The notes: generated by a model from the sequence alone, not told the origin. Shown: positions 17,931 to 28,437, counted from the stretch's first letter. The stretch is 64,000 bases of DNA from Kangiella spongicola (GCF_003194565.2 NZ_QICH01000002.1:611234-675233); one strand, 5' to 3'. Numbers and translations: made by a program.

Positions 17931-18092
17931 ATGGAACTATTAAAAGAACTGTTTTCTAGCTCGTTCGGTATAATGAGTGCGATTGTAATACTCTTTATGA
18001 TAGGTATGGGTGCTTTTTTTACAATTTTGTTTGTAAAGAAGGCTTACGAAGCGCCAGTGCCACAATCAGAACAAAGAAAAAACAAGCAATAA
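17931..18092 (+). CDS. DUF3149 small membrane protein
   Basis: A 53-residue protein: 'MELLKELFSSSFGIMS' followed by one membrane helix (about residues 15-38) and a short polar tail. This is the layout of DUF3149, small single-pass proteins of unknown role common in gammaproteobacteria. The frame is open from a GTG at 17901, but the ATG at 17931 has a good ribosome-binding site (AGGAG, 17919-17923, 7-nt spacing) and matches the family start. A strong terminator follows immediately. Confidence 0.82.
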   Translation: MELLKELFSSSFGIMSAIVILFMIGMGAFFTILFVKKAYEAPVPQSEQRKNKQ

Positions 18093-18117
18093 AAAAGCCC
18101 GCATAGCGGGCTTTTTT
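18091..18117. terminator. Bidirectional intrinsic terminator
   Basis: AAAAAAGCCCGC, loop ATA, GCGGGCTTTTTT: a GC-rich stem flanked by A and T runs. It ends the DUF3149 transcript (its first bases overlap the stop codon) and also serves the convergent alpha operon, whose last gene rplQ stops at 18139. Confidence 0.95.
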
Positions 18118-18138
18118 ATAATCCATCAAGAAACTAAA

Positions 18139-18540
18139 TTACTCTTCAGTTTCTTCAACTTCAAAGTCATCTTCTTCAACGATTGGACGGTCAACTAGCT
18201 CAACATAAGCCATAGGGGCGTTATCGCCTGGACGGTTGCCACACTTCAAAATGCGAAGGTAACCACCTGGACGTTCTTGATAACGAACACCTAGCTCAGT
18301 GAAAAGTTTTGCTACCGCAGCATTGTCACGTAGACGTGCAAAGGCTAAACGACGGTTAGCAACAGTGTCCTTTTTCGCCAAAGTAATTAATGGCTCAGCA
18401 ATACGACGTAACTCTTTTGCTTTTGGCAAAGTAGTACGAATAAGCTCATGCTCGATTAATGACGCTGTCATGTTACGGAACATAGCTTTACGGTGTGAGC
18501 TATTACGGTTTAATTTACGACCTGATTTTTGATGACGCAT
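18139..18540 (-). CDS. rplQ: 50S ribosomal protein L17
   Basis: 133 residues, opening with '[20 protein letters not shown]', the invariant L17 N-terminus. L17 binds 23S rRNA domain III near the tunnel exit. Last gene of the alpha operon. The acidic C-terminal tail ([12 protein letters not shown]) is a lineage-variable extension. Unusually, 210 bp separate it from rpoA, with a terminator-like hairpin in between. Confidence 0.98.
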   Translation of the reverse strand: MRHQKSGRKLNRNSSHRKAMFRNMTASLIEHELIRTTLPKAKELRRIAEPLITLAKKDTVANRRLAFARLRDNAAVAKLFTELGVRYQERPGGYLRILKCGNRPGDNAPMAYVELVDRPIVEEDDFEVEETEE

Positions 18541-18674
18541 ATTGAGTCCTCACTCTATTTAATCCTAGCCTACTGTAGTACTAGGAAAGCTTACTAAGCA
18601 AAATTGCTTATGGTTATGTAGAGAACGGGTTCCCTACCTACTGAAATAATCATCAAACAATAATTACTTCGATT

Positions 18675-18720
18675 AAAAAAACTGGATACTCATAACTTTA
18701 GAAAAGTAGAAAGTATCCAG
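18675..18720 (-). terminator. Terminator-like hairpin between rpoA and rplQ
   Basis: On the minus strand: CTGGATACT, a 21-nt loop, AGTATCCAG, then seven Ts. The 9-bp stem plus T-run looks like a modest intrinsic terminator or attenuator 31 bp after the rpoA stop. E. coli has only a few tens of bp here. It would reduce rplQ expression relative to rpoA unless rplQ has its own promoter or the long loop weakens termination. Confidence 0.6.
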
Positions 18721-18750
18721 CTTATTTTGTTACTGACGTCAAGCGTTAGA

Positions 18751-19731
18751 CTATTCGCCTAAGATGCTTGATGGAGGCCAGTTTTCTAAACGCATACCTA
18801 GCGACAAACCACGAGAAGCAAGAACGTCTTTGATTTCAGTTAAAGACTTCTTACCGAGGTTTGGAGTCTTAAGTAACTCAACTTCGGTGCGTTGTACTAA
18901 GTCACCAATGTAATGGATATTCTCAGTTTTCAAACAGTTTGCAGAACGTACAGTCAGCTCCAGATCATCAACCGGACGTAATAGAATCGGATCGATTTCT
19001 GGCTCTTCTTTTTCTGGCTCAGCTTGTTTTTCATCTTTTAAGTCAACGAAAGCTGCTAATTGCTGCTGAAGGATTGTAGCACTACGGCGAATCGCTTCTT
19101 CAGGGTCAATAGTTCCGTTAGTTTCAAGATCAAGAACTAACTTATCCAAGTTTGTACGCTGCTCTACACGCGCAGACTCTACGGTGTAAGATACTTTTCT
19201 CATTGGGCTGAAAGAAGAGTCTACTTGTAAAACACCAATCGGCTTATCTTCACCTTCTGGTAACTTACGAGTATTTGATGCTTCATAACCGCGACCAAGA
19301 ACAACTTTGATACGCATGGTTAAAGCGCCACCTTTATTTAAAGTAGCGATGTAGTGATCTTTGTTCACTACTTCTGCACCTGAAACTTCTTCAATGTCAG
19401 CAGCAGTCACGACGCCTTCGCCTTTTTTCTGTAAAGTAAGAGTAACTTCTTCTTTATCTTCAAGGCGAACTGCCAACCCTTTTAAGTTCAAAAGGATATC
19501 GATCACGTCTTCTTGAACACCCTCAATTGCTGAGTATTCATGAAGTACGCCGTCGATTTCTACTTCTGTCACCGCGGCACCTGGCATTGAAGACAATAAG
19601 ATGCGACGCAGTGAGTTACCCAAAGTGTGTCCAAATCCACGCTCGAAAGGCTCCAATATAACGCGGGCTTTAGTACCCTGATCTGATTCGACCTTAATTT
19701 GACGCGGAGTCAGAAATTCAGTTGCTGACAT
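18751..19731 (-). CDS. rpoA: RNA polymerase alpha subunit
   Basis: 326 residues, equal to the usual length (E. coli 329). The N-terminal domain (1-235) dimerises and scaffolds beta/beta'; '[21 protein letters not shown]' (in two parts: [25 protein letters not shown]) is the invariant dimerisation helix region. The C-terminal domain (about 250-326) with '[15 protein letters not shown]' and '[14 protein letters not shown]' binds UP elements and activators. In the alpha operon after rpsD (24-bp gap). Confidence 0.98.
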   Translation of the reverse strand: MSATEFLTPRQIKVESDQGTKARVILEPFERGFGHTLGNSLRRILLSSMPGAAVTEVEIDGVLHEYSAIEGVQEDVIDILLNLKGLAVRLEDKEEVTLTLQKKGEGVVTAADIEEVSGAEVVNKDHYIATLNKGGALTMRIKVVLGRGYEASNTRKLPEGEDKPIGVLQVDSSFSPMRKVSYTVESARVEQRTNLDKLVLDLETNGTIDPEEAIRRSATILQQQLAAFVDLKDEKQAEPEKEEPEIDPILLRPVDDLELTVRSANCLKTENIHYIGDLVQRTEVELLKTPNLGKKSLTEIKDVLASRGLSLGMRLENWPPSSILGE

Positions 19732-19755
19732 ATTATCCCTCTCAAGGATTAAAAA

Positions 19756-20376
19756 TTACTTAGAGTAAAGCTCTACGATTAGGTTTTCGTTGATGCTAGC
19801 GTCAAGTTCTGTACGCTCTGGAAGACGCTTGTACGTACCTTCCATTTTCTTAGCATCTACTTCAATCCACTCAGGCTTATCTCGCTGTGCTGCTAACTCA
19901 AGAGCTGCAACGATACGTGCTTGTTTCTGTGATTTTTCACGAACAGAAACAACGTCACCAGCTTTAACTGTGTAAGAAGGAATATTAACCGACTCACCGT
20001 TAACCATGATTGCTTTGTGACTAACAAGTTGACGAGCTTCGCCACGAGTTGAAGCATAACCCATACGGTAAACTACGTTGTCTAAGCGTGACTCAAGAAG
20101 ACGTAACAAGTTCGAACCAGTCGCACCTTTGATACGGTCAGCTTCTTTATAGTAGTTACGGAATTGACGCTCAAGAACACCATAGATACGACGAACTTTT
20201 TGCTTTTCGCGAAGCTGTAGACCGTAGTCAGATAGGCGGCTACGACGAGCACCGTGCTGACCTGGAACAACTTCAATTTTACATTTGGTCTCAATTGCAC
20301 GAACGCCTGATTTGTGTCCTAGATCGACACCTTCACGACGTGACAATTTAAGTTTTGGACCTAGATATCTAGCCAT
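19756..20376 (-). CDS. rpsD: 30S ribosomal protein S4
   Basis: 206 residues, as in E. coli. S4 nucleates 30S assembly on 16S rRNA and in E. coli represses its own operon by binding the rpsM leader. The S4 RNA-binding domain is seen at '[24 protein letters not shown]'-type residues ([22 protein letters not shown]). It has only a single Cys in '[14 protein letters not shown]', so it is the zinc-free form. Between rpsK and rpoA. Confidence 0.98.
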   Translation of the reverse strand: MARYLGPKLKLSRREGVDLGHKSGVRAIETKCKIEVVPGQHGARRSRLSDYGLQLREKQKVRRIYGVLERQFRNYYKEADRIKGATGSNLLRLLESRLDNVVYRMGYASTRGEARQLVSHKAIMVNGESVNIPSYTVKAGDVVSVREKSQKQARIVAALELAAQRDKPEWIEVDAKKMEGTYKRLPERTELDASINENLIVELYSK

Positions 20377-20394
20377 TATAAACTCCCGTTATTG

Positions 20395-20784
20395 TTACAC
20401 ACGACGCTTTTTAGGCGGGCGACAACCATTGTGTGGAATAGGTGTCACGTCAGTAATGTTGGTGACTTTAAAGCCAGCAGCGTTAAGTGCGCGAACCGCT
20501 GATTCACGACCTGGTCCAGGACCCTTAACGAATACTTCAACATTCTTCATACCCATTTCTTTTACTACTTGAGCAGCGCGATCAGCAGCTACCTGTGCAG
20601 CGAAAGGAGTAGATTTACGTGAACCACGGAAGCCAGAACCACCAGAAGTAGCCCATGAAAGAGCATTACCTTGACGGTCTGTGATCGTAATGATGGTGTT
20701 ATTAAATGAAGCATGGATATGCGCCATTCCATCAACTACGGTCTTTTTAACTTTTTTCTTACTAGTACGAGGTGTTTTAGCCAT
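20395..20784 (-). CDS. rpsK: 30S ribosomal protein S11
   Basis: 129 residues. Conserved '[14 protein letters not shown]', '[21 protein letters not shown]', and the C-terminal '[17 protein letters not shown]' that reaches the 16S platform near the E site. Alpha operon, 14 bp after rpsM and 18 bp before rpsD. Confidence 0.98.
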   Translation of the reverse strand: MAKTPRTSKKKVKKTVVDGMAHIHASFNNTIITITDRQGNALSWATSGGSGFRGSRKSTPFAAQVAADRAAQVVKEMGMKNVEVFVKGPGPGRESAVRALNAAGFKVTNITDVTPIPHNGCRPPKKRRV

Positions 20785-20798
20785 TATGTTCCACCAAA

Positions 20799-21155
20799 CT
20801 ATTTCTTAATCGGTTTGCGAGGACCTTTACGGGTGCGGGCATTTGTCTTCGTACGTTGCCCACGCAAAGGTAGGTTACGACGGTGACGGATGCCTCGGAA
20901 ACAACCCAAGTCCATCAAACGTTTAATATTCATGTTGATTTCGCGACGCAAATCACCTTCGACAGTAAATTTGCTCACCTCGTTTCGTAGATTCTCAATT
21001 TGGTCATCGTTCAAATCTTTGATCTTTGCAGTAGGTTCAACCCCTGCATCAGCACAGATTTTCTGTGCACGAGGACGACCGATACCATAGATAGCGGTCA
21101 GTGCGACATCAGCATGCTTATGTACCGGAATGTTAATACCAGCTATACGAGCCAT
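20799..21155 (-). CDS. rpsM: 30S ribosomal protein S13
   Basis: 118 residues, starting '[20 protein letters not shown]'. S13 sits in the 30S head and contacts S19 and the P-site tRNA through its basic C-terminal tail ([11 protein letters not shown]). First protein-coding gene of the alpha operon behind the promoter and hairpin at 21184-21230, which is the location of S4 autoregulation in E. coli. Confidence 0.98.
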   Translation of the reverse strand: MARIAGINIPVHKHADVALTAIYGIGRPRAQKICADAGVEPTAKIKDLNDDQIENLRNEVSKFTVEGDLRREINMNIKRLMDLGCFRGIRHRRNLPLRGQRTKTNARTRKGPRKPIKK

Positions 21156-21183
21156 TTAACAATATCTCCTAAATTAAATAAGC

Positions 21184-21221
21184 AGGCGTGAAAGGGCGGC
21201 TATTTTAGCCACTTCACGCCT
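21184..21221. repeat. 9-bp inverted repeat spanning the alpha promoter
   Basis: AGGCGTGAA and TTCACGCCT are perfect complements, 20 nt apart, with a second inner stem (GGCT/AGCC). The arms lie on both sides of the -10 box. If transcription arrives from the spc operon, it forms an RNA hairpin about 30 nt before the rpsM start codon; the role (S4 feedback, promoter operator or processing site) is open. Confidence 0.6.
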
Positions 21222-21230
21222 AAAAATCAA
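21202..21230 (-). promoter_or_regulatory. Alpha-operon promoter (P-alpha)
   Basis: On the minus strand TTGATT (21225-21230), a 17-bp spacer, and TAAAAT (21202-21207), followed by the GC-rich AGCCGCCC. It lies between rpmJ and rpsM, where E. coli has the alpha promoter. Confidence 0.65.
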
Positions 21231-21242
21231 ACAATTATCGAA

Positions 21243-21356
21243 TTAACCTTGACGCTGTTTATGGCGCGGGTCAACACAGATAACGCGAACACTGCCGTGA
21301 CGACGAATCACTTTGCAGTTACGGCACATTTTCTTAACAGAAGCACGAACTTTCAT
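21243..21356 (-). CDS. rpmJ: 50S ribosomal protein L36
   Basis: 37 residues, '[20 protein letters not shown]' and '[13 protein letters not shown]'. Cys11, Cys14, Cys27 and His32 form the zinc site, so this is the zinc-binding (C+) form. Between secY (17-bp gap) and rpsM, as in the E. coli spc-alpha junction. Confidence 0.97.
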   Translation of the reverse strand: MKVRASVKKMCRNCKVIRRHGSVRVICVDPRHKQRQG

Positions 21357-21373
21357 TTGTTACTCCAACATGC

Positions 21374-22705
21374 TTAGCGACGAACACGACCGGATGGGCC
21401 ATGCTTTTTAAGATTTGCTTTCTTCAATACCGAGTCATATTGCTGCGACATTAAATGAGCTTGTACTTGAGCCATGAAGTCCATAGCGACAACTACAATA
21501 ATCAATAACGACGTACCACCAAAGTAGAACGGATATTCAAATAGCAAAATCAGGAACTCTGGTAACAAACATACGGCTGTCATGTAAAGAGCACCCCAGA
21601 ACGTAAGTCTAGTAGTCACTTTATCAAGATAGCTAGCTGTTTGCTGGCCAGGACGAATACCTGGAATAAACGCACCGGATTTCTTTAAGTTATCCGCTGT
21701 ATCACGTGGGTTTTGCGTCAATGCTGTATAGAAGAAAGCAAAGAAGATAATACCCGCTGCGTACAGCAACATATAAACCGGATTACCAGGTTGTAAGTTC
21801 TGCGACAAAGTAGTTAACCAATTAACTTCGCCCGCGTTACCGAACCATGACAACAGTGTGCCTGGGAATAACACGATACTAGAAGCAAAAATAGCAGGGA
21901 TTACACCCGCCATGTTTAACTTCATTGGTAAGAAGCTACTTTGAGCTGCAAATACTTTATTACCTTGCTGGCGTTTTGCATAGTTAATCGTGATACGACG
22001 TTGAGCCGTTTCAAACCATACAATGAAATAAATCACAGCTAACGCGAAAACACCAAATACTAGGATACCTAGTACGTCACGTTGTCCGTCGTATGCTTGT
22101 GAAAATACTTGCTGAATTGCCTGCGGGAAGCCGGCAACAATGCCCACCAAGATAATGATCGAGATACCGTTACCGATACCCCTTTCCGTAATTTGTTCAC
22201 CTAACCACATTAGGAACATAGTACCTGTAACCAATGTAGCGATAGCAACAAAATAGAACGAAAAGTCAGGATTCTCAACCAAGCCAGGAACCATATTCGG
22301 TAACTGTGTAGCCATACCAAACGCTTGAACTGTTGCCAGAGCAACCGTTAGATAACGCGTATATTGGTTGATTTTGCGGCGACCACTTTCGCCTTCCTTC
22401 TTAATCTCTTTTAAGCGCGGATCAACATAACTTAAGATCTGCATGATAATCGATGCCGAAATATAAGGCATGATACCCAACGCTAGAACTGAAGCACGCT
22501 CCATCGCACCGCCAGAAAAGACATTAAATAAAGAGAAAATCGTATCTGAATTTAATATCTGTTTTAGTGCATCAGCGTTCACCCCTGGAACAGGGATGAA
22601 AGAGCCAAGACGGAAAACTACAATAGCAATGAGCACAAACAGCAAACGCTGCTTGAGCTCACTCAAACCACCGCTTTTAGCTAATTGCTGTGGTGATAAT
22701 GCCAT
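21374..22705 (-). CDS. secY: Protein translocase channel subunit SecY
   Basis: 443 residues with ten predicted membrane helices, the central pore of the SecYEG translocon. Family signatures include '[30 protein letters not shown]' (pieces: [26 protein letters not shown]) and '[14 protein letters not shown]'. SecE is encoded in this window at 52986-53357. Its ATG overlaps the rplO stop by 1 nt (TAATG), typical translational coupling of the spc operon. Confidence 0.98.
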   Translation of the reverse strand: MALSPQQLAKSGGLSELKQRLLFVLIAIVVFRLGSFIPVPGVNADALKQILNSDTIFSLFNVFSGGAMERASVLALGIMPYISASIIMQILSYVDPRLKEIKKEGESGRRKINQYTRYLTVALATVQAFGMATQLPNMVPGLVENPDFSFYFVAIATLVTGTMFLMWLGEQITERGIGNGISIIILVGIVAGFPQAIQQVFSQAYDGQRDVLGILVFGVFALAVIYFIVWFETAQRRITINYAKRQQGNKVFAAQSSFLPMKLNMAGVIPAIFASSIVLFPGTLLSWFGNAGEVNWLTTLSQNLQPGNPVYMLLYAAGIIFFAFFYTALTQNPRDTADNLKKSGAFIPGIRPGQQTASYLDKVTTRLTFWGALYMTAVCLLPEFLILLFEYPFYFGGTSLLIIVVVAMDFMAQVQAHLMSQQYDSVLKKANLKKHGPSGRVRR

Positions 22706-23142
22706 TATGCTTCAACCTTACCGCCAGCTGCTTCGATTGCTTTCTGTGCACCTTTCGTCACACGAATGCCACCAGAAACAGTTACAGCACGATCGATTTC
22801 ACCAGACAAGATAATTTTAGCGCTTAAGATGCTTTCGTTAATGATGCGTGCTTTTTTCAAAGTCAACATATCAACAACTTCACCTTCAACTTTAGCTAAT
22901 TCACTCAAACGTACTTCGGCAGTTGTCAAAGCTTTGCGTGATTTAAAACCAAACTTAGGCAAACGCTGTTTTAAAGGCATCTGACCGCCTTCGAAGCCAA
23001 TCTTACTAAAACCGCCTGAACGTGATTTCTGACCTTTGTGACCACGGCCTGCAGTTTTACCATCGGTAGAACCGATACCACGACCTACACGTTTACGATC
23101 TTTCTTACTACCAGGAGCTGGCATCAATGTATTTAAACGCAT
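22705..23142 (-). CDS. rplO: 50S ribosomal protein L15
   Basis: 145 residues, '[20 protein letters not shown]' then the Gly-rich '[17 protein letters not shown]' extension that enters the 23S core. The ATG ending at 23142 has the ribosome-binding site GAGGAG inside the end of rpmD; the frame could extend to a TTG at 23157 but that is unlikely. Confidence 0.98.
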   Translation of the reverse strand: MRLNTLMPAPGSKKDRKRVGRGIGSTDGKTAGRGHKGQKSRSGGFSKIGFEGGQMPLKQRLPKFGFKSRKALTTAEVRLSELAKVEGEVVDMLTLKKARIINESILSAKIILSGEIDRAVTVSGGIRVTKGAQKAIEAAGGKVEA

Positions 23143-23146
23143 GATA

Positions 23147-23329
23147 TTACTCCTCAACAGTTACCATGTAGTAAACTTTATTTACCATACCGCGAGTTGA
23201 AGGAGTATCTTCAACTTCTACAGTATGACCAATGCGACGCAAACCTAGACCACGCAAACAAGCCTTGTGAGCTTCTAAGCGGCTAATGCTAGAACGCGTC
23301 TGCGTTACTTTCATCATTTTCTTTGCCAT
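23147..23329 (-). CDS. rpmD: 50S ribosomal protein L30
   Basis: 60 residues, matching bacterial L30: '[32 protein letters not shown]' in pieces ([20 protein letters not shown]) and '[10 protein letters not shown]'. Spc operon between rpsE (4-bp gap) and rplO; its last codons carry the rplO ribosome-binding site. Confidence 0.97.
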   Translation of the reverse strand: MAKKMMKVTQTRSSISRLEAHKACLRGLGLRRIGHTVEVEDTPSTRGMVNKVYYMVTVEE

Positions 23330-23333
23330 CGTC

Positions 23334-23837
23334 TTAGTCCAAAATCTCTTCTACTGATTTACCACGCTTGGCAGCCATCTCTTCTGGCGAAGTCATTTGG
23401 GTCAAACCGTTAATCGTTGCACGAACGATGTTAATTGGGTTTGTAGAACCAACGCTTTTTGCCAATACGTTTTGGATACCTAGCACCTCAAAAACAGCAC
23501 GCATCGCACCACCGGCAATAATACCAGTACCTTTAGATGCTGGCTGCATGTAAACTTTTGATGCGCCATGACGAGCATTTAATGCGTGTTGTAAAGTGTG
23601 ACCATCTTTAAGCTCAACTTGAATCATGTTACGACGAGCTTGCTCCATAGCCTTCTGGATTGCGACTGGTACTTCTTTCGATTTACCACGACCAAAACCC
23701 ACTTTACCCTTACCGTCGCCTACAACAGTTAAAGCAGTGAAACCGAAAATACGACCACCTTTAACTACTTTAGCAACGCGGTTTACGTTGACTAATTTTT
23801 CAACTAAACCTTCTTGGTTATTCATATCTTTTGCCAT
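23334..23837 (-). CDS. rpsE: 30S ribosomal protein S5
   Basis: 167 residues (E. coli 167). The N-terminal dsRNA-binding-like domain contains '[23 protein letters not shown]' ([18 protein letters not shown]); the C-terminal half '[21 protein letters not shown]' is typical. S5 takes part in decoding fidelity and mRNA unwinding at the entry tunnel. Confidence 0.98.
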   Translation of the reverse strand: MAKDMNNQEGLVEKLVNVNRVAKVVKGGRIFGFTALTVVGDGKGKVGFGRGKSKEVPVAIQKAMEQARRNMIQVELKDGHTLQHALNARHGASKVYMQPASKGTGIIAGGAMRAVFEVLGIQNVLAKSVGSTNPINIVRATINGLTQMTSPEEMAAKRGKSVEEILD

Positions 23838-23847
23838 GCTTCACACC

Positions 23848-24201
23848 TTAGAACTGTAAGCCTTTTTCACGAGCGGCATCAGCAAGAGCTGCTACGCGTC
23901 CGTGATATTTGAATCCACTGCGGTCGAAAGCAACTTGCTTTACACCCGCCTCGATAGCGCGCTCAGCAACCAAAGTACCTACCTGCTTAGCAGCATCTAG
24001 GTTACCTGTGTACTTCACATCGCCACGAACGGCCTTTTCCACAGTCGAAGCACTCGCGATTACATTACCGTTCTCACCGTTGATTACTTGAGCGTAAATG
24101 TGGCGAGGGGTTCTATTCACAACTAGGCGCGTTACACCTAGCTCATGCATTTTAGCGCGACTACTGGCCGCACGACGCAAACGTTGAATTTTCTTTTTCA
24201 T
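23848..24201 (-). CDS. rplR: 50S ribosomal protein L18
   Basis: 117 residues. L18 binds 5S rRNA through its basic N-terminus ([20 protein letters not shown]) and core '[22 protein letters not shown]' (seen as [20 protein letters not shown]). Spc operon, 10 bp before rpsE and 12 bp after rplF. Confidence 0.98.
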   Translation of the reverse strand: MKKKIQRLRRAASSRAKMHELGVTRLVVNRTPRHIYAQVINGENGNVIASASTVEKAVRGDVKYTGNLDAAKQVGTLVAERAIEAGVKQVAFDRSGFKYHGRVAALADAAREKGLQF

Positions 24202-24213
24202 GACCCTGCCCTA

Positions 24214-24744
24214 CTATTTCTTCTTGGCTTCTTTACGAACAATGTATTCGTCAACATAACGTACACCTTTACCTTTGTAAGGCTCTGGCGGACGGTAAGC
24301 GCGGATGTTTGCCGCAACTTGACCAACTACTTGCTTGTTCGCACCCTTAACAACGAGATCCGTTTGTGAAGGAGCTTCAATTGTTACGCCTTCTGGGATT
24401 TCAAACTCTACAGGGTGTGAGAAACCTAGGGATAAGTTCAATTTCTTGCCTTGAACTTGCGCACGGTAACCAACACCAACTAGCTTCAATTTCTTCTCAA
24501 AGCCGTCAGAAACACCAGTTACCATATTATTAACCAATGCGCGGTATGTTCCCGCCATTGCCCAACTTTTAACTTCAGCTTTAGGAGCAAAAGTAACTTC
24601 GCCGTCTTCAACTTTGATTTCTACATCATTGTGAAGGTTTTGCTCAAGCTGGCCTTTTGCACCTTTAACACTGATCACGCCGTCTTTGATGTTGATTTCA
24701 ACACCTGAAGGGATAGATACAGCGGCTTTTGCTACACGTGACAT
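24214..24744 (-). CDS. rplF: 50S ribosomal protein L6
   Basis: 176 residues with the two tandem L6 domains. '[20 protein letters not shown]' marks the domain junction, and '[17 protein letters not shown]' the C-terminal 23S-binding signature. Located near the factor-binding site of the 50S subunit. Spc operon, 13 bp after rpsH. Confidence 0.98.
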   Translation of the reverse strand: MSRVAKAAVSIPSGVEINIKDGVISVKGAKGQLEQNLHNDVEIKVEDGEVTFAPKAEVKSWAMAGTYRALVNNMVTGVSDGFEKKLKLVGVGYRAQVQGKKLNLSLGFSHPVEFEIPEGVTIEAPSQTDLVVKGANKQVVGQVAANIRAYRPPEPYKGKGVRYVDEYIVRKEAKKK

Positions 24745-24757
24745 CTTTACTCTCCCC

Positions 24758-25150
24758 TTACGCTACAGTGCAGATGATCTCACCGCCGAAGCCCGCTTTA
24801 CGCGCTGCACGGTCAGTCATCACACCTTTAGATGTAGAAACGACTGCGATACCTAAACCGCCGATAACTTTAGGAAGCTCATCAACTTTTTTATAGATAC
24901 GCAAACCTGGACGGCTTACACGTTTCAATTCGTCAATTACTGGGCGACCTTGGTAGTATTTCAACTCAACAGTCATCACAGGTTTTTTGCCTTCTTCAAC
25001 GCTGTAACCTTGGATAAAACCTTCATTAACCAAAACATCAGCGATGGCTTTCTTAATATTAGAAGCAGGGATTTTGACAGTTTTCTTCGCAGCAGATTGG
25101 CCGTTGCGAATTCGAGTCAACATATCTGCTATAGGATCTTGCATACTCAT
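24758..25150 (-). CDS. rpsH: 30S ribosomal protein S8
   Basis: 130 residues, '[18 protein letters not shown]' start and '[22 protein letters not shown]' end ([16 protein letters not shown]). S8 binds the central domain of 16S rRNA; in E. coli it is also the translational repressor of the spc operon, acting at the rplE start. Confidence 0.98.
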   Translation of the reverse strand: MSMQDPIADMLTRIRNGQSAAKKTVKIPASNIKKAIADVLVNEGFIQGYSVEEGKKPVMTVELKYYQGRPVIDELKRVSRPGLRIYKKVDELPKVIGGLGIAVVSTSKGVMTDRAARKAGFGGEIICTVA

Positions 25151-25168
25151 TAGTGATTCTCCAACAGC

Positions 25169-25474
25169 TTACCAGCTAGATTTAACCAGACCAGGAACGT
25201 CACCCTTCATCGCATGCTCACGCAATTTATTGCGGCACATACCGAATTTGCGAAGGTATCCGTGTGGACGACCAGTGACACGACAACGATTACGTTGACG
25301 CACAGGGTTTGCGTTGCGTGGTAGCTTTTGCAGCTTCACCTGAGCTTCCCAAACTTCTTCTTCTGAAGACTCTGGGTTGTTGATGATTGCTTTAAGCTCT
25401 GCGCGTTTTGCAGCGTACTTCTCTACAGTTTTCGCACGCTTCAACTCACGCTCTATCATAGATTTTTTAGCCAT
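25169..25474 (-). CDS. rpsN: 30S ribosomal protein S14
   Basis: 101 residues, the long form without the CxxC zinc knuckle (only isolated Cys in '[20 protein letters not shown]'). Typical of gammaproteobacterial primary S14. Spc operon between rplE and rpsH. Confidence 0.98.
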   Translation of the reverse strand: MAKKSMIERELKRAKTVEKYAAKRAELKAIINNPESSEEEVWEAQVKLQKLPRNANPVRQRNRCRVTGRPHGYLRKFGMCRNKLREHAMKGDVPGLVKSSW

Positions 25475-25484
25475 AGCGTGCCTC

Positions 25485-26027
25485 TTATGATTTCAATGGG
25501 AAGTTAAACGCACTTAGCAATGCGCGCCCTTCTTCATTGGTGTTTGCCGTAGTCGTAATAGTAATATCCATACCACGAACCTTATCGACCTTGTCATAAT
25601 CAATTTCTGGGAAAATGATTTGCTCTTTGATACCTACAGAGTAGTTACCATGGCCGTCGAAAGATTTAGGGTTCAAACCACGGAAGTCACGAATACGTGG
25701 CACCGCGATTGAGATAAATCTTTCTAAGAATTCCCACATACGCTCGCCACGAAGAGTCACTTTACAGCCAATTGGGTAGCCATCACGAATTTTAAAGCCA
25801 GCAACAGATTTGCGTGCTTTAGTGATGATAGGCTTTTGGCCTGAGATAGCAGTCATATCATTTACTGCGTGCTCAAGGATCTTCTTGTCCGCAAGAGCTT
25901 CACCCAGACCCATATTTAATGTGATCTTGGTAATGCGTGGGACTTGCATAACTGATTTGTACTCGAACTTATCTTTAAGTTCTTGTACAACAGTATCTTT
26001 GTAAAAGTTGTGCAGTTTCGCCATCAT
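25485..26027 (-). CDS. rplE: 50S ribosomal protein L5
   Basis: About 179 residues; 5S rRNA-binding protein of the central protuberance. Motifs: '[17 protein letters not shown]', '[21 protein letters not shown]', '[13 protein letters not shown]', '[19 protein letters not shown]'. Two adjacent ATG codons (ending at 26027 and 26024) are possible starts; the second gives the usual 'MAKL' N-terminus. In E. coli the S8 repressor site is here. Confidence 0.98.
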   Translation of the reverse strand: MMAKLHNFYKDTVVQELKDKFEYKSVMQVPRITKITLNMGLGEALADKKILEHAVNDMTAISGQKPIITKARKSVAGFKIRDGYPIGCKVTLRGERMWEFLERFISIAVPRIRDFRGLNPKSFDGHGNYSVGIKEQIIFPEIDYDKVDKVRGMDITITTTANTNEEGRALLSAFNFPLKS

Positions 26028-26048
26028 TTATTACCTAAATGTTAACTA

Positions 26049-26366
26049 TTAAATCGCTTCGCCAGTTTTCTTGAAGAAGCGCGTTTTCTTTCCGTCTTCA
26101 ACTTTGATGCCAACACGGTCAGCTTTGCCAGTTGAAGGGTTGTAAATTGCTACATTTGAAGCGTCTAACGCTGCTTCTTTCTCGATAATTCCACCTTCAT
26201 TGATAGAACCGTCAGGATTTTGGCTAGGCTTAGTGTGCTTCTTAATAATGTTTACGCCACTCACAATCACGCGACCATTAGGAAGAACGCGGTCAACATT
26301 ACCACGTTTACCTTTGTCTTTTCCCGCGATTACGATGACTTCGTCGCCGCTCTTAATCTTTTGCAT
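26049..26366 (-). CDS. rplX: 50S ribosomal protein L24
   Basis: 105 residues with the KOW motif '[19 protein letters not shown]' (residues 4-22, seen as [18 protein letters not shown]), which binds near the 5' end of 23S rRNA and starts 50S assembly. 14 bp after rplN and 21 bp before rplE. Confidence 0.98.
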   Translation of the reverse strand: MQKIKSGDEVIVIAGKDKGKRGNVDRVLPNGRVIVSGVNIIKKHTKPSQNPDGSINEGGIIEKEAALDASNVAIYNPSTGKADRVGIKVEDGKKTRFFKKTGEAI

Positions 26367-26380
26367 GATTCTCGTCTCTC

Positions 26381-26749
26381 TTAAAGTACTTCAGGTGCCA
26401 AAGACACGATCTTCATGAACTTGTCGCCACGTAATTCACGTGTTACAGGTCCAAAGATACGAGTACCAATCGGCTGTTGGTTACTGTTCAAGATAACTGC
26501 AGCATTGCCATCGAACTTAATTAAAGAGCCGTCTGGACGACGAACACCTTTACGAGTACGAACAACAACTGCGTTTAGAACGTCACCTTTCTTTACTTTA
26601 CCGCGTGGGATCGCTTCTTTTACGCTTACTTTGATGACATCACCAATATTGGCGTAACGACGATGCGAACCACCCAGTACCTTAATACACATTACACGAC
26701 GTGCGCCTGAGTTATCCGCTACGTCTAGTACTGATTGCATCTGGATCAT
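26381..26749 (-). CDS. rplN: 50S ribosomal protein L14
   Basis: 122 residues starting '[20 protein letters not shown]'. L14 lies at the subunit interface contacting S12 and h44-side elements. First gene of the spc operon in E. coli; here preceded by an extended -10 promoter candidate, consistent with the same operon boundary. Confidence 0.98.
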   Translation of the reverse strand: MIQMQSVLDVADNSGARRVMCIKVLGGSHRRYANIGDVIKVSVKEAIPRGKVKKGDVLNAVVVRTRKGVRRPDGSLIKFDGNAAVILNSNQQPIGTRIFGPVTRELRGDKFMKIVSLAPEVL

Positions 26750-26786
26750 GGTTTTCTCCGCTTAATCCCGCGCTAAAAGGCGCAGG

Positions 26787-26795
26787 AGTATACCA
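26787..26795 (-). promoter_or_regulatory. spc-operon promoter candidate (extended -10)
   Basis: On the minus strand the sequence TGGTATACT holds an extended -10 (TGN TATACT) about 38 bp before the rplN start codon. No strong -35 is seen. Location matches the E. coli spc promoter between rpsQ and rplN. A weak AACCC/GGGTT hairpin at about 26814-26848 just upstream could end the S10 transcript. Confidence 0.5.
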
Positions 26796-26859
26796 TTAAA
26801 TTAGTAAAAATCCTAACCCCGAGGCGAAATTAATCACATCAGGGTTAAATATGGTTCAA

Positions 26860-27117
26860 TTAGCGAGCTTGCTCTACTATCTCAACTAGCTTAAAAGACT
26901 TAGTTTTTGATAGAGGACGACACTCAGCAATTTTAACCACATCACCCAATTTGCACTCATTAGCTTCGTCATGAGCGTGAATCTTAGATGAACGCTTGAT
27001 GAACTTACCGTATAACGGGTGCTTCACTTGACGCTCTACTAAAACAGTAATGGACTTGTCCATTTTGTCACTTATGACTTTGCCCTGTAATGTGCGTTGA
27101 ATAGTATCAGTGCTCAT
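26860..27117 (-). CDS. rpsQ: 30S ribosomal protein S17
   Basis: 85 residues, OB-fold; '[30 protein letters not shown]' (pieces: [29 protein letters not shown]) and '[13 protein letters not shown]'. Last gene of the S10 operon; its ATG abuts the rpmC stop with a 1-nt overlap. Confidence 0.98.
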   Translation of the reverse strand: MSTDTIQRTLQGKVISDKMDKSITVLVERQVKHPLYGKFIKRSSKIHAHDEANECKLGDVVKIAECRPLSKTKSFKLVEIVEQAR

Positions 27118-27308
27118 TATGAACCTGCCTTTTGGTTGATAATGGTTTTAACACGAGCGATATCACGACGTACTTCACGCAACTTGTGTGTTTCTGTCAC
27201 TTGGCCCGTAGCCTTTTCCATACGTAACTTGAATTGATCTTGAAGCAATTCAGTTAAGGTTACGTTGAGCTCTTCAACGCTCTTATCTTTCAATTCTGTC
27301 GCTTTCAT
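27117..27308 (-). CDS. rpmC: 50S ribosomal protein L29
   Basis: 63 residues, a two-helix protein at the polypeptide tunnel exit. '[30 protein letters not shown]' (pieces: [22 protein letters not shown]) is the family pattern. Overlaps rplP and rpsQ by 1 nt at either end, an arrangement conserved in enterobacteria. Confidence 0.97.
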   Translation of the reverse strand: MKATELKDKSVEELNVTLTELLQDQFKLRMEKATGQVTETHKLREVRRDIARVKTIINQKAGS

Positions 27309-27715
27309 TAGATCACCGTCCGCTTAACAAAGGTAGTTTTGAAAGGAAGTTTAGCTGCTGCTAAAGCAAATGCTTCACGCGCTAACTCTTCAGAGATACC
27401 TTCTACTTCATATAACATGCGGCCTGGCTGAATCTGTGCAACCCAATATTCCACACTACCTTTACCTTTACCCATACGAACTTCTAAAGGCTTTTTAGTG
27501 ATTGGCTTGTCTGGGAATACACGAATGTAAACTTTACCAGCACGCTTCATGTGACGAGTCATCGCACGACGAGCCGCCTCAATTTGGCGAGCTGTCATAC
27601 GGCCACGACCCGTAGCTTTTAAACCGAACTCACCAAAGCTTACGTTATGAGCTTGAGAGCCACGGTTACGCAGTTTATGCTGCTTACGATATTTCGTTCT
27701 TTTTGGCAATAACAT
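27308..27715 (-). CDS. rplP: 50S ribosomal protein L16
   Basis: 135 residues, '[14 protein letters not shown]' and '[27 protein letters not shown]' ([12 protein letters not shown]). L16 supports the A-site finger and peptidyl-transferase centre. 11 bp after rpsC. Confidence 0.98.
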   Translation of the reverse strand: MLLPKRTKYRKQHKLRNRGSQAHNVSFGEFGLKATGRGRMTARQIEAARRAMTRHMKRAGKVYIRVFPDKPITKKPLEVRMGKGKGSVEYWVAQIQPGRMLYEVEGISEELAREAFALAAAKLPFKTTFVKRTVI

Positions 27716-27726
27716 AATACTTACCC

Positions 27727-28428
27727 CTACTTCTTAGCTTTAGGAGCAGGTTTTCTACGGCGAGGTTTTTTATCTTCTTTCGGCTCTTCAATTTCTTGGC
27801 CAGGAAGAACTTCACCTTTGAAAATCCATACTTTAATGCCGATGATACCGTAAGTAGTATTCGCTTCAGACGTTGCATAATCGATGTTTGCACGAAGCGT
27901 ATGCAAAGGTACACGACCTTCACGGTACCACTCAGTACGAGCAATCTCAGCACCACCTAAACGACCACTTACTTCGATCTTGATACCTTGAGCACCAAGA
28001 CGCATAGCATTTTGAACGGCACGCTTCATCGCACGACGGAACATCACACGACGCTCTAATTGTTGTGCAACATTGTCGCCAACTAGCTGAGCATCAAGCT
28101 CAGGTTTGCGAACTTGCTCAACAGATACTTGTGCAGAAACACCAGCCATCTGAGCAATCTTGCCACGCAACTTCTCAATATCTTCACCTTTCTTACCGAT
28201 AACGATACCAGGACGCGCAGTGTGAATAGTCACACGAATCGCTTTCGCTGGACGCTCGATCTCGATGCGAGATACTGAAGCATGCTTCAATTCTTTTAAC
28301 AACCAGTTACGGATGTTGATATCACTTTCCAAGTTATCCGCAAAATCGCCGCGCTCAGCATACCAAGTTGCAGTATGCTTTTTTACGATACCTAAGCGGA
28401 TACCGGTAGGATGAACTTTTTGACCCAT
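27727..28428 (-). CDS. rpsC: 30S ribosomal protein S3
   Basis: 233 residues (E. coli 233). KH domain with '[20 protein letters not shown]' (GXXG loop GKKG), C-terminal domain '[25 protein letters not shown]' (pieces), and a basic tail. Forms the mRNA entry helicase with S4 and S5. S10 operon between rplV and rplP. Confidence 0.98.
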   Translation of the reverse strand: MGQKVHPTGIRLGIVKKHTATWYAERGDFADNLESDINIRNWLLKELKHASVSRIEIERPAKAIRVTIHTARPGIVIGKKGEDIEKLRGKIAQMAGVSAQVSVEQVRKPELDAQLVGDNVAQQLERRVMFRRAMKRAVQNAMRLGAQGIKIEVSGRLGGAEIARTEWYREGRVPLHTLRANIDYATSEANTTYGIIGIKVWIFKGEVLPGQEIEEPKEDKKPRRRKPAPKAKK

Positions 28429-28437
28429 TACCTTCTC

